Below, one piece after another: positions 11,375-22,532 of a DNA stretch of 64,000 nt (its first letter is position 1; each line of letters begins with the position of its first letter). Made by a program: the position numbers and the translations under genes. The notes under the pieces are model-generated. The model saw only the letters and a program-made list of their open reading frames with translations. It was not told where the DNA came from and searched no databases. This stretch comes from Eutrema japonicum (taxonomy: Eukaryota > Streptophyta > Magnoliopsida > Brassicales > Brassicaceae), in the NCBI GenBank assembly GCA_030161315.1, contig BSQW01000008.1:13454001-13518000 (forward strand). The letters run 5' to 3'.

Positions 11375-12670
11375 TATATTTAATGGTGTCCACATAGGAT
11401 TTTAAACAATCAATTTTATTGGTCAACATCAACATTCAAAATTAAGAAAGTTTCCAAATTCTAATATTATTGTTAGTAAATATATAAAAGATAAACAAAT
11501 TATGTATAAAATTTCCATTAACAAAAAAAAAATCAATACGGATTATATATCACTTCTTCATGCGATCTTGTGGAAAGTTTTTGTGGTCCGGATTTTTGGA
11601 TCGGATCGGATAGCATGAAATAGATAGTGCGCAAAAGATAGAAGAGATTACATTTTTATATTCAGATTTGAATTACCATAGAGACATAGATCAATGTAGG
11701 ATTACTTTGTTTTGAGTTGTTCTATTTTTTATTAATTTTTTGAAATTTTCATGTAAGTTGTATTGATTTTGCCAACTTAATTATCTTCTTGATCAAAGTT
11801 ACGCTATGATGAAATATAAAAATAATAAAGAACGACATGAGAAATAATATATCCATGGATTGAGAAAGACAACTATAATGAAGGAAAAATGATCATGTAT
11901 AAACCAATTTTCTCAGATATAAAATAATGTTTGTTACTTTAATAATTTTTACAATGATCTCTATCATCGCTTAGGTTTCTGATCTCATCAAAGAACAATT
12001 AAAACCATTAAAAATTACTATAACCAATATGTCACCAGACAAAATCCGGTTTCTATCTATTCAAGGTAAATCTTACAAAAGTATATATATTTTATCGTTT
12101 TTTTGTTATTATAAATTTATTTCAAAGTTTATTCTATAATTATATATTATATTAGTTTCAAAATTATTTTTTTCATTGATACGAGAATAAGATTTATGCT
12201 TATTAGTTTGCTTTTTGGTTTGAAAATTAAATGGAAAAATTGAATTGGTTAAAGTAGCTAAGAAAGGAGAATAGCATTAAAGTGAAGTGATGAAACAAAA
12301 TATTTTCTTCATTTGAAGAAGTGATATATAATAATTTATTTTCGTGTTAGTACTAATTATTAAATATCATTTGATTACTTTGTAACATTTTTATTTGGCT
12401 TTGGTATACTAACTTATAAGTATTCTACCAAATAATTTATTTTCAAACGGAACATATATAAATTCAAAACAAAACCGTTGAAATTTTACAAATTATATAT
12501 AATTTTTAAGATTAAAACCGCAATATTTTTTTATATCTATTATTACAATTACCAATAAACATGTAATATCTCAGTATATATAATTGATTATATATAATCT
12601 TTTAATCAAAATACTATTAAAAAGAATACCCACGTGTAGGATAGGGTGGATGCAAAATCTAGTTTATATA
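11375..12670. other. AT-rich host DNA, no gene; possible Helitron end
   Basis: I see no gene. Near 12631-12662 the sequence cccacgtgtaggatagggtgg followed by ...CTAG|T resembles a Helitron 3' terminus, but no convincing hairpin or 5' TC end was found. Confidence 0.3.
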
Positions 12671-12930
12671 CTTCCTCCGTTCTGTAATAAGTGATGTTTT
12701 AGAGGTTTTTTTTGTTCTCAAATAAGCGATGTTCTCACAAATCAATGCAAAATTAAATAATTTTTTTTATTATTTTTGACTATTTGTATTTTGCAGATTG
12801 TTTTCTTATTAGTTGAATTGTGTTTAAATGTCTAATAAATGATGTTTTTAGTACAGAAAAATAAAAATTAAATAAATCCTTAATATGTGTGCAAAAACCT
12901 TAAACATCACTTAATATAGAACAGAGGGAG
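12671..12930. mobile_element. Stowaway-type MITE, 260 bp
   Basis: The ends are cttcctccgttctgtaataa and, inverted, ttaatatagaacagagggag, with TA on each side. The repeat extends inward to the tgatgttttagagg / ccttaaacatca pair. No coding capacity. Confidence 0.75.
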
Positions 12931-13259
12931 TAATAATTAATATTTAATCAAAGTTTACATCTTTTGTTCGATCATCGGTTTCACCGTGCACTACACTATC
13001 ATTTTCATCACCATCCTCGGTTATGCTGGTTTTTTTCCATGCACAATCTCCTCGGAGGCTCCAACGTTTGTATATATATATATTTTTTATAAAATGTTAA
13101 TATATTTACCAATGTAACATTTTGTTTACAGAAGTTTTGGCAAGGCTAATAAGTTTCAAGAGGTCAAAAAAAAAGTGAAAAAGCCTAATCGAAACAGGAT
13201 GAAAGAAATCTAACGAAACCAACAAATTACTCAAACACTACAAGAAAACAGGGCTATTT

Positions 13260-13850
13260 CCGACGGTCAAATCCGTCGGAAATCCGTCGGAAAGGGTCTT
13301 TTCCGACGGATTTCCGACGGATTTAAGCTGTCGGTTACAGTTCGTCGGAAATGTGGTTTCCGTCGGAATCCGTCGGAAATTTCCGACGGATTTGTTCCGT
13401 CGGAACGCCGTCAGACATTTCCGACGGATTTCCGACCGCGTAAGTTCCGACGGATATTCGACGGACTTCCGACGGATACTCCGACGGATATTCAGTCGTA
13501 AATGCCGTCGGAACTCCGTCGGAAATTTCCGACGGATTTCCGACGGATATATTACCGACGGATTTCCGACGGATACTCCGACGGATATTCAGTCGTAAAG
13601 GCCGTCGGAAATCCGTCGGAAATTTCCGACGGATTTCCGACGGATATATTACCGACGGAGTACCGACGGATACTCCGACGGATATTCAGTCGTAAATGCC
13701 GTCGGAACTCCGTCGGAAATTTCCGACGGATGTCCGACGGATTTCCGACGGATATTCGACGGCGTTACGACGGATAATTTGATCGGAAGTTGTCTCGGAA
13801 GTCCGTCGGTTCTTCGTCGGAAATAGGTTCCGAAGGATTTACGACGGTAA
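13260..13850. repeat. Left subterminal repeat array of the CACTA element
   Basis: Dozens of copies of a gtcggaaatccgtcgg-type motif and its complement form overlapping palindromes. The array resumes at 14249-14283 after the solo LTR. Apparent reading frames here (RRKFPTDFRR-type peptides) arise from the repeat and are not genes. Confidence 0.85.
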
Positions 13851-13851
13851 C

Positions 13852-14248
13852 TATAACGCCCCGACCACCCATACCTGTGGGCCCCATGCCTGCTCTCGGC
13901 CCGTGGGCCCCATGCCTTATCTCGGCCCGTGGGCCCCATGCCTTATCTAGGCCCGTGGGCCCCACCCTTGTCCGACGGCCGGTGCGTTAATCCGGGAGGC
14001 TTGTAATACTTGTTTACTGACCCTGCAATCACCACGTGATCTTTCCCCGTGTTTTGTCCTCACTCACACGATACCGCGAATAACTTCCCGGAATGTCACC
14101 CATCCTTAGACTACTCCAGCTCAAGCACGCTTAACTCTGGAGTTCTTTCGGGCAAGTGATCGGAAAAGCTAAGTGCACTTTGGTGTCATAGCTAGCCAAA
14201 TCAATTCTTATAAGCCTCTCCGCATATACAAGAAATCGGGATGTTACA
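13852..14248 (-). mobile_element. Cassandra-type TRIM solo LTR, 397 bp
   Basis: On the minus strand it begins TGTAACATCCCG and ends GGGGCGTTATA (expected TTACA, one base changed). It is flanked by a perfect 5-bp duplication gtaac at 13847-13851 and 14249-14253. A segment inside is 5S rRNA-like, which is diagnostic of Cassandra terminal-repeat retrotransposons in miniature. Near its 3' end (plus coordinates 13880-13960) is a GC-rich tandem repeat of about 31 bp around gtgggccccatgcc. A single LTR remains. Confidence 0.85.
14092..14150 (-). other. 5S rRNA-like segment inside Cassandra LTR
   Basis: The minus-strand sequence contains agaactccagagttaagcgt, gcttgagct and ggatgggtgac, matching the 3' half of plant 5S rRNA, including the internal Pol III promoter region, with scattered changes. 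The 5' third of a 5S gene is not recognisable, so this is not a functional rRNA gene. Confidence 0.8.
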
Positions 14249-14457
14249 GTAACTTATTCCGACGGTTTTCCGACAGAATTGGTATTTTGAATTTTATTTA
14301 ATTATTTATTTTTTGGAAATTTATATATTAAAATTATAGAAATTTGAAATATAAATTAAAAATAGAAATAATAAATATATAAATTCATTAAACAAAATTA
14401 AAAAAATCATTACACATTAAAATAAAGTGTTCAAAAAAAAGCATTAAAAGCAAATAT

Positions 14458-15918
14458 TTAAACGGTTGGAGAATCTCCGTCGTCGGGATTATTATCCCGA
14501 AACATATGCGGGAAGCATTTTTCCATCATCTTCTCCAAGCAGGAGAGCTTCTTGGTGGTAGTCTGTTGCTCCGTCCGTAGCTCTTCAACCTGCCGGTCAC
14601 GGTCTATCACCGTTTGGGTGAGCCTCTCGATTTCTACCCGGTACTCCGAAGGATAACGAGGAAGCGAGGAAGAAGATTCCTAGGTCGGAAGGGTGCCTAA
14701 CCCAGCGAATCGACCTTTCACTTGCCGGGTTTGCTGCGAATAATTAAAACCGATAATTAATAAATAACGAAAATAAAAAAAAAACGAAATGAAATTAAAA
14801 CTTACCTCAAGTACAATCTGGTTTATCTCTTCCCGGGACAAAGCGGTCGAGGACGTTGATCCTTCGAGACTGAGCTGCGATGCTGATAGTTCACGATCCA
14901 GCTTCGTCTTCTTGCTCTTCTCGACAACATCCCGCATCCCCAAGTCCTGTATCTGACCGGTTTTCTTGTTGGTGTGTCTATTCTCGATGAGTTGAAGATA
15001 ATCGGGTTCGGAACCAGATGCTCTCGCCTGCGAAAATTTGTTAAGTTAAATAAATAAAAAAAACAGAATTCACAATAAAAAATTTAAATTAAACTTACCA
15101 TTTCCATCGCTTCCCGTTCGATGGTCTTTGCGCCCGCGTTGTGGATGTAGACCCCTTTCCCGCCTCGTTGGCTAGTTCTGTTCTTCGACTGTTGCTCGGA
15201 GGTCTTTTTCGTCGCAGGCCTACTCCAGTACTCACAGAAGCCTTTCCAGACGTCGTCGTCAAGGTCCTTCGGCTTGTCTTTGTTATGCTTCCACTTCTGT
15301 TTCCACTCGTACATGTGCTTCGAGTACGAGTTTGCGGCATACTTGTCGAAGGTGTCAATGACTTTGCGCGTATGATGAGAGTCCCACGTGAACTCTTGCT
15401 ACAATTTTTAAAAAAAATTTGTTACATATCAAAAAGAAAAATTGACAAAATGAAATTCAAAATAAATAATATATCAATAAAGAAAGTACCGCGAAAGTCC
15501 GGTGCCACACGTCTTTCTCCTCGGCAGGCATGTCGGAATACTTCTCGTACGGTTTGTCCAACATGTTGTGGAGCATCCGTAATATCGCCTTGTTGATCTG
15601 AGTCGACAGCTTAAACCTGAAAACATTATGAAAAGATATAAATATGTTAAGTTTAAAAATCTAAATAAATTGAAATAATGTACCAAAAATTTCTTACCAA
15701 GTGCCGTCCTCAAACTTCGGGTCGAGTCGAATGCAATGGCCCCGGTTAGGCTGCCGGACTAGCTCCTCGATCTCAATGTGGCTCCGAGCAGCGGATTGCT
15801 GGGAATCTGGGATGTGAGTTCCCGAGCTCGTTGGTCCCGGAGGAGGCGTACACCGAGAACTCCGAGAACGGCGTCCTTGGTTGCCGCCTCCCAACTGAAG
15901 AACATCGTCGTGATCCCT
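14458..15918 (-). pseudogene. CACTA Transposase_24-like regulatory transposase
   Basis: Minus-strand exons can be followed through GT-AG introns: 15918 to about 15700 (ending LDPKFEDGTW), about 15620-15490 (STQINKAILRMLHNMLD), about 15400-15100 (QEFTWDSHHTRKV, then SKNRTSQRGGKGVYIHNAGA), about 15030-14807 (a leucine/serine-rich segment) and 14730-14458. The RGGxGVYxHNAGAK block and the preceding WxxFCxYW block are hallmarks of the plant En/Spm Transposase_24 family, which binds subterminal repeats. A TAG at 14680-14682 follows LGTLPT, yet the same frame continues for about 70 further codons with a coiled-coil-like end (VEELRTEQQTTTKKL) to a TAA at 14458. It therefore looks like a recent nonsense change or a read-through site. 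A 5' leader exon may lie near 16900. Confidence 0.7.
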
Positions 15919-16229
15919 GCGGAAAACGGTAAAATTGTTAGTAAATTAACAATAAATTCAAAAGTTCCGGAAAAAAATTTAGGAAAAATTCAAATTATCC
16001 GGAAATTCACAGTTTCCGAAAAATTCAAAGTTTACTAAAAATTCAAATATTTCAAAAAATTACAAAATTTGCTAAAATATTTTAAAATCAGTTTTAATAT
16101 ATAAAAATATTTAGAAAACGTTTTATTACTATAAAAAATATTTAAAACGATTTTATTTCTAAAATAATATTTGAAAAAGGTTTGTATTATTAAAAAAATA
16201 TTTTAACATCAACTTAAATATATAGAAAT

Positions 16230-16590
16230 ATATTAAAAACGTTTTTATTAGTTATAAAATATTACAAAGGATTTTAATATATACACATATTATAAAAACG
16301 TTTTTCAAATTTAAAAAATATTTTAACAATTTTTTAAATATATAGAAATATTTGAAAAACGTTTTTATTAGTTATAAAATATTATAAAGGATTTTAATAT
16401 ATACACATATTAAAAAAACGTTTTTCAAATTTAAAAAATATTTTAACAATTTTTTAAATATATAGAAATATTTGAAAAATGTTTTTATTAGTTATAAAAT
16501 ATTATAAAGGATTTTAATATATACACATATTATAAAAACGTTTTTCAAATTTAAAAAATATTTTAAGATCAACTTAAATATTATGAAAAC
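16230..16590. repeat. Three 120-bp tandem repeats in CACTA intron/leader
   Basis: Units starting at about 16230, 16350 and 16470 are nearly identical over 120 bp. They are AT-rich with acgttttt pulses, and shorter diverged copies extend on both sides (16080-16720). They lie between the Transposase_24-like exons and its presumed leader. Confidence 0.8.
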
Positions 16591-17119
16591 GTTTTTATTA
16601 CTTAACAAATATATTAAAAACGTTTTTAATATATAAAAATATTGTCTAAACGTTTTTATTACTTAAACAATATTTTAAAAACGATTTTAATATATACATA
16701 TATTTTTAAACAATATCTAGATCTAACAATTCTAAATCAACAATCTAAACACATAAACCATAACACTAATATTATTCTAAATAACAAATTCTATTATAAC
16801 CACTTAACAATTCACATTTTCGATAAAATTCTAACAACCTAACTAATATATTCCCTAAAACTAAATTGATATAAAACAAAATTAAAGGAATTGATTAAAC
16901 TTACATGGTTTTGTTGGAGAAGAATTGAGGAATTGAAGAAGAGGAGTTGATGAATTGAAGATAAAAACTGAAATTGTGAAGTAGAAGAAGATAAGAGGGA
17001 GAAGAAGAGATTTTCGATTAGAGAAATTTTGAGAGAAGAGGAAGAAGAAGCGACGGAAGAGAGAGAGGAAGAAGAGAGAAATAAGAAAAAAAACTTACGT
17101 TTCTTCGATATAATTCGAT

Positions 17120-17460
17120 GGCCGTCGGAAATCCGTCGGAAATCCGTCGGATTTCGAAAAATAATTTCATTTACGCGGTTGATATTCCCGCGGTCTCGAA
17201 AATATCTAAATCCGTCGGAAATCCGTCGGAAATTTCCGACGGATTTCCGACGGATTGGAGAAGATAAGGACTCAGTCAACATGCACGTGTCTAATTTTTC
17301 GCATCCGTCGGAAATCCGTCGGAAATTTCCGACGGATTTCCGACGGATAAGGTATATTCCTTGCATGTTTTTCGATTGGTCAGTCAACAAACACGTGTTT
17401 ATTTTTCATATCCGTCGGAAATCCGTCGGAAATTTCCGACGGATTTCCGACGGATTTAGG
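17120..17460. repeat. Internal copies of CACTA subterminal palindromes
   Basis: Three clusters (17120-17150, 17210-17260, 17300-17350) and a fourth (17410-17455) each read atccgtcgg twice and then its complement. Subterminal repeats normally sit at element ends; here they lie between the two genes. Confidence 0.8.
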
Positions 17461-17631
17461 GTATATTTGGGGTTTAGGGTTTAGGGTTTCTTTATATGAT
17501 TTAGGGACATGTTATTTACATGTTTCATTCAATAAATATATTAAGTTCATCAATATTAAAGGGTTTGCATTAGTTTAAAAATTATACAACATCAAAACAT
17601 ATCGTTTCACATAAATCAACTATATCTTATA

Positions 17632-18188
17632 CTATAACTTATACAAACACTTCCATCAAAAAATTTAAAATCTATATAACACATTTTCTTGATATATATA
17701 CAAGGTTAACCTATTTTATATACATCATACAAGTGTTTTTAAACTTTTGCCACAAAAAAAACCTATACCCTATACCCTAAACAAAATTTTTAAATATCCG
17801 TCGGAAATCCGTCGGAAATTTCCGACGGATTTCCGACGGATTTAGTTGAATCTGGGTTATATCCGAGGGATCGATTTTTTAGCCGATGCAACTGAATCCG
17901 TCGGAAATCCGTCGGAAATTTCCGACGGATTGAGTTGCATCGGCTAAAAAATCGATCCCTCGGATATAACCCAGGTTTTATCCGAGGCAGCTAAATCCGT
18001 CGGAAAGCCGTCGGAAATGTCCGACGGATTTCCGACGGATATTTAAAAATCTTGTTTAGGGTATAGAGTATAGGTTTTTTTTGTGGCAAAAGTTTACAAA
18101 CACTTGTATGATGTATATAAAAAGGTAACCTTGTATATACATCAAGAAAATGTGTTATATAGAATTTATATAGAAGTTATAATATTTT
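17632..18188. repeat. Large inverted repeat (palindrome), arms about 275 bp
   Basis: The two sides mirror each other around about 17913. Innermost, agccgatgcaact pairs with agttgcatcggct. Next, ggatcgattttttagcc pairs with ggctaaaaaatcgatcc. Farther out, gtggcaaaagttt, gtttagggtata and ccttgtatata(t)ac each have complements on the other side. The outer arm is imperfect. It lies just beyond the 3' end of the TNP2 gene. Confidence 0.8.
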
Positions 18189-18334
18189 TTTTGTTGCCAA
18201 ATTACAATTTTGTTACAGTTAATCAAATGTCTAACTTTATAAAACTTCGACATAACTGATATATTACACATTACACTTCTAGTTCAAATATATGGACATA
18301 TTTTACGGTGCAAATTTTATAATTAAAACTACTG

Positions 18335-21300
18335 TCAATCCGATGATGAGTAATCTGATTCTCCTGAATCGGAAGGTTCCCCAAATTCGTCAAATTCTTC
18401 TTCTGAATCCTCAAATACTCGATCGTCTGACTGTATGGTGAAATCAACGACAAGGTCGACCTCAAGGGAATGCTCGATTGAACCCAAACCTACGGAGCTT
18501 TGTTGGAGGGGTTCATGATCAGACATCCCATGAACTCTACCTCTCGGGTTTATCGATGTGACTGTAACCCACGGGTCTTGCTTGTTTGTCACCCGCGGAT
18601 AGGGAATGTAGCATACCTACACCATGTACAAATTTAACCACGGGAATGCAACAAAACTTAATTAAAAATTAACGTAAAAGAAATACAAACCTGGTCTGCT
18701 TGTGATGCAAGTACAAATGGCTCGTATCTCTGGAGTTTTCTTCTGCTATGTAATGATGTAACACCAAATTGGTCGTGTCGCACACCGCTTCCTACTAATG
18801 GGTCGTTCCAGTCGCATAAAAATGCAACACATCTTAGACCGAGCATTCCCGGGTACTGAACATCGAAAATCTCACGTACGACACCATAGTATACAAGATC
18901 ACCTGACTGAGTTGATACACCGTAATCTGATGTTGTAGCACTCCTATCATCCCGAAGAATCTTAAAAGCGTACCCCCGTGTGCTATACATCACATGTGAC
19001 TGCACGGTTGCTAGTGGAAATCTCACAATTTCTTCTAACCACGTGGGAAATGTTTGTCCGTTAGCCTTCTCTGTCGTCACCTGCACAATTAAAATAAAAA
19101 TACTTCAAATAATTAAATCTTTCATTACATATGATGATTGCTAAAAACAAGGCAATTAAAAGACTTACATAATCTCTTAACCAACGTCCGAACTCTTCCT
19201 GTTTGAGCTCGATTAGCTCGTCCTCTGTTTTGTCAGGAAATGAAAAACGTTGATAAGCCATATACATCCTGTGAGATTGAAACAATTATCACGTTAGTAC
19301 ATATATATATATATATAATCAAAAACCCAATACGTAATTAATAATTATGTTCAATATATAATACCTCTCATATTCATCAACTCCGTCGCAGTTTGTGAGA
19401 ATATACATATGCAAATGCTCTCGCTCTTGTGGTGAAAGTCTCCTCTTCTTGCCTTTTCCACTAAGTCGTCCAATCTGTAAAAATATATGAGGTACATCGA
19501 CCGGATAGAAAGGTAGGACGCCTCCGTCATCATGTCGAGCTGCTCTACGACTCTTTGTTTTGACTTGTGATGGAAAGTAGGACTCGGCAAAATGTGAGGT
19601 TTCTTCATTGATGGTCTGTGCGACGATAGAACCCTCCACTCTACTCAAATTTTTCACCTTCTTCTTTAGATGTAACATATACCGTTCGAAAGGATACATC
19701 CAACGGTACTGAACCGGACCCCCAAGCTCTGCTTCTCGAGGGAGATGAATTGTTAAATGTTCCATAACATCAAAGAATGAAGGAGGAAATATCTTCTCCA
19801 AATTGCAAAGGATTACAGGTATATTAGCCCCAAGATTGCGGATACCGTCTGATGTAAGAGAGCGAGAACATATATCTCGGAAAAATGCACCAATCCCTGC
19901 AATATATGGATAACAAATGAATAATTAAATAATGAAGTATATATTGTATAAAGTAGTAAATAAATAATTTCATGATTGTACCTGCAATTGCTTCGTGGAC
20001 ATTACGTGGTAGAAGACATGCAAAGGCAAATGGAAGGAGGCGCTGCATCACCACATGACAATCATGACTCTTCATCCCAGTAAACTTCCCTTCTCCATGA
20101 TCAACGCAGTTCCGAAGGTTAGATGCGTATCCGTCCGGGAATCTAACACTTTCAGTAATCCAGTCAAAAAACTCGGCCTTTGAAGGTTCATCGAAACGAA
20201 AAGCCGGGACCGGAGGCTTCCCGTTCCCTGTCACATGTAGTGCTCTACGAGAACAAATGTCTGGCAAGTCCAATCTAGACTTCAGATTGTCCTTCGTCTT
20301 CCCTTTGACATTGAGAACGGTGTTCATAATGTTGTCGAAAAAATTCTTCTCAATGTGCATGACATCCAGATTATGCCTCAAAAGATGGTTCTTCCAATAA
20401 GGCAAATCCCAGAAAATGCTCCTCTTGTGCCAATTATGAACGTTGCCACAACCATCAACAGGATGATGTCCGTTACCACCACAATCAACGGTCCTCTCTG
20501 CACCAAAATCTCTGAACTGAGTCAACAAATACTCACCATCTAACTCAGGAGGAGGACCGTCAAATACTTTCCGGTTCTTCCTAAACAATGTGGTGCTCCG
20601 ACGATAAGGATGATCGCTAGGTAGGTATCGCCTATGACAATCAAACCAAGACGTTTTCCGTCCGTGCTTCAATTGGAACGCATCAGTGTTATCTTGACAG
20701 TACGGGCACGATAACCTTCCGTGCGTTGTCCATCCTGATAACATGCCATATGCTGGAAAATCGCTAATAGTCCACAAAAGTACCGACCGCATGATGAAAT
20801 TTTGGTGACAAGAAACATCAAACGCTTCAATACCTTGGTCCCATAACATTCGCAGCTCATAAATCAATGGTTGCAAAAACACATCAAGTGATCTCTTCGG
20901 ATGCTCTGGTCCAGGAACGAGAATGCTAAGGAACAAGAACTCCCTTCGCATGCACAAAGATGGCGGCAAATTGTAAGGTGTTACAATTACTGGCCACAAA
21001 GAATATTTTCTGCCGTGCTTCCCAAAAGGGCTGAAACCATCGGTACATAATCCAAGGTATACGTTCCTTGCCTCAAACGCAAAGCTGGGATAAATGGATT
21101 GAAAATGTTTCCATGCTCCTGCATCTGACGGATGGGCGATTTGTCCATCTGTTGTATGCTCTGCATGCCATCTCATTGCTCCTGCTGTGCGCTCTGACTG
21201 ATATAACCTTTTCAATCTCTCTATTAACGGTAAATACCACATCCGTTTATATGGCACTGGCACTCTTCCACCTGTTTCCTTATACCGAGGTTTGCGACAA

Positions 21301-22082
21301 AAACGACATGTCGTACGATCTGCGTCCTCTCTCCAGTAGAGCATACAGTTGTCTATGCATACATCTATCATTTGATACGACAATCCTAGACCTTGAACAA
21401 GTTTCTGTATCTCATAGTATGATGCCGGTGCAAGATTATCTTCTGGCAAAATTTCTTTCACAAAATCAGCGATTGCATCCACGCACTCCTCACTCAAATT
21501 GAAATCCGTCTTTATACCCATCATCCTTGTTGCAGTTGATAAAGGGGAATGTTCACCTCTACACCCATCATATAACGGATGTTTAGCAGCGTCTAACATA
21601 TCAAAAAATCTCCGAGCTTCTAAATTAGGTTCTTCTCCCCTATCTCCATACTCAGCAACCGATGGTATATTTTCACGATATGCATCGTTCACCATCTGAA
21701 CATGACCTACCGTACTTTGTTCTTCCATTGCGGGTTCTTCTAAGCTAGTGTTATCCCCAATATAATGTTCACTAGTACTAGCATAATTATCCACCATTGT
21801 ATCATTTTCTCCATGATAATACCAAATCTTGTAACCCGACATAAACCCATGACAATACAAGTGTGACCATACTTCATCTATCACGATAAATCTACGATTC
21901 CCACAATTGGTACAAGGGCAATAGATTTTACCGGTTTTTTTTGCTTTCTTCTGCATACCCGCAAATGCCATGAATTCCTGTAGACCTTTTTTGAATTCCT
22001 CCGTAACTAGGCCCGTGTCCGGAATTTGATGAGGCTTGTCCATCCATGATCGAAAATAATTATAAGGATTTGAAGAAGACAT
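18335..22082 (-). CDS. CACTA TNP2 transposase (Transposase_21 family)
   Basis: Minus-strand multi-exon gene. Exon 1 is 22082-19982, starting MSSSNPYNYFRSWMDKP. A Transpos_assoc domain (CPCTNCGNRRF, HLYCHGFMSGY) occupies residues 10-85. The Transposase_21 catalytic region follows at about residues 200-560 (WRED..TTCRFC, PYNLPPSLCMRREF, HNLDVMHIEKNFFDNI). Exon 2 (19896 to about 19365) carries the DUF4218 region (GIGAFFRDICSRSL, HLPREAELGGPVQYRWMYPF). Further exons near 19270-19170 and 19083-18690 carry a DUF4216 region (YGVVREIFDVQY, FLCDWND). The last exon ends in an acidic tail with stop at 18335. All junctions use GT/AG and I found no stop or frameshift. TNP2 catalyses excision and integration at the CACTA ends. 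Confidence 0.85.
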
Positions 22083-22149
22083 TTTCGTAAGGAATTAGAT
22101 AACAGAGATTTTTTTTGGTTGTGCTTATAAATGAAGCGTGGAAACGTTT

Positions 22150-22532
22150 TTATAAGGAAAATTTTGTCCTTTTCCGACGGATTTCCGACGGATATAAAGC
22201 AGATATTATCGATGTCGGCAACCATGTCGGCAGCCATGTCGGCATCTGTCGGATATCCGTCGGACATCCGTCGGATATCCGTCGGAAATCCGTCGGAAAT
22301 CCGCGACGGATGAACGTCGTCGGAAATCCGTCGGCAGTATGTCGGCAGCGTCAAAAAGTCGTCGGAAATCCGTCGGAAAGTGTCCGACGGAATTTCCGAC
22401 GGGTTAATATTTCCGACGGAATTCCGACGGATGTCCGACGGATGAGAAGTTAGTCGGAAATCCGTCGGAAATTTCCGACGGAATTATTGCCGTCGGAATT
22501 TCCGTCGGATTTCCACCTGTTTTCTTGTAGTG
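22150..22532. repeat. Right subterminal repeat array of the CACTA element
   Basis: Arrays of ccgtcgg and ccgacgg motifs in both orientations, interleaved with 'catgtcggca' variants, run to the terminal repeat. This region is the promoter side of the TNP2 gene (start at 22082), so the repeats probably also act in its regulation, as in En/Spm. Confidence 0.8.

Larger units (their letters stand above)
13236..22532 (-). mobile_element. Near-complete CACTA (En/Spm) transposon, 9.3 kb
   Basis: It starts CACTACAAGAAAACAGGG and ends with the inverted match CCTGTTTTCTTGTAGTG. The 3-bp target duplication AAA lies on both sides (13233-13235 and 22533-22535). Both ends are packed with subterminal copies of TTTCCGACGGA in both orientations, the usual binding sites for the CACTA regulatory transposase. 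It carries a Transposase_24-like gene (14458-15918) and a TNP2 gene (18335-22082), both on the minus strand. A Cassandra-type solo LTR sits at 13852-14248. TNP2 looks open throughout; the other gene has one stop near its end. Confidence 0.95.

Noticed and set aside
13353..13777. Overlapping open frames rich in RRKFPTDFRR-type repeats
   Set aside because: They translate the CACTA subterminal repeats in several frames and both strands; no domain, no start context.
14092..14150. Functional 5S rRNA gene
   Set aside because: Only the 3' half is similar, with base changes, and it lies inside a solo LTR with its own target duplication.
20355..21699. Plus-strand frames over TNP2
   Set aside because: They are shadows of the minus-strand transposase gene.
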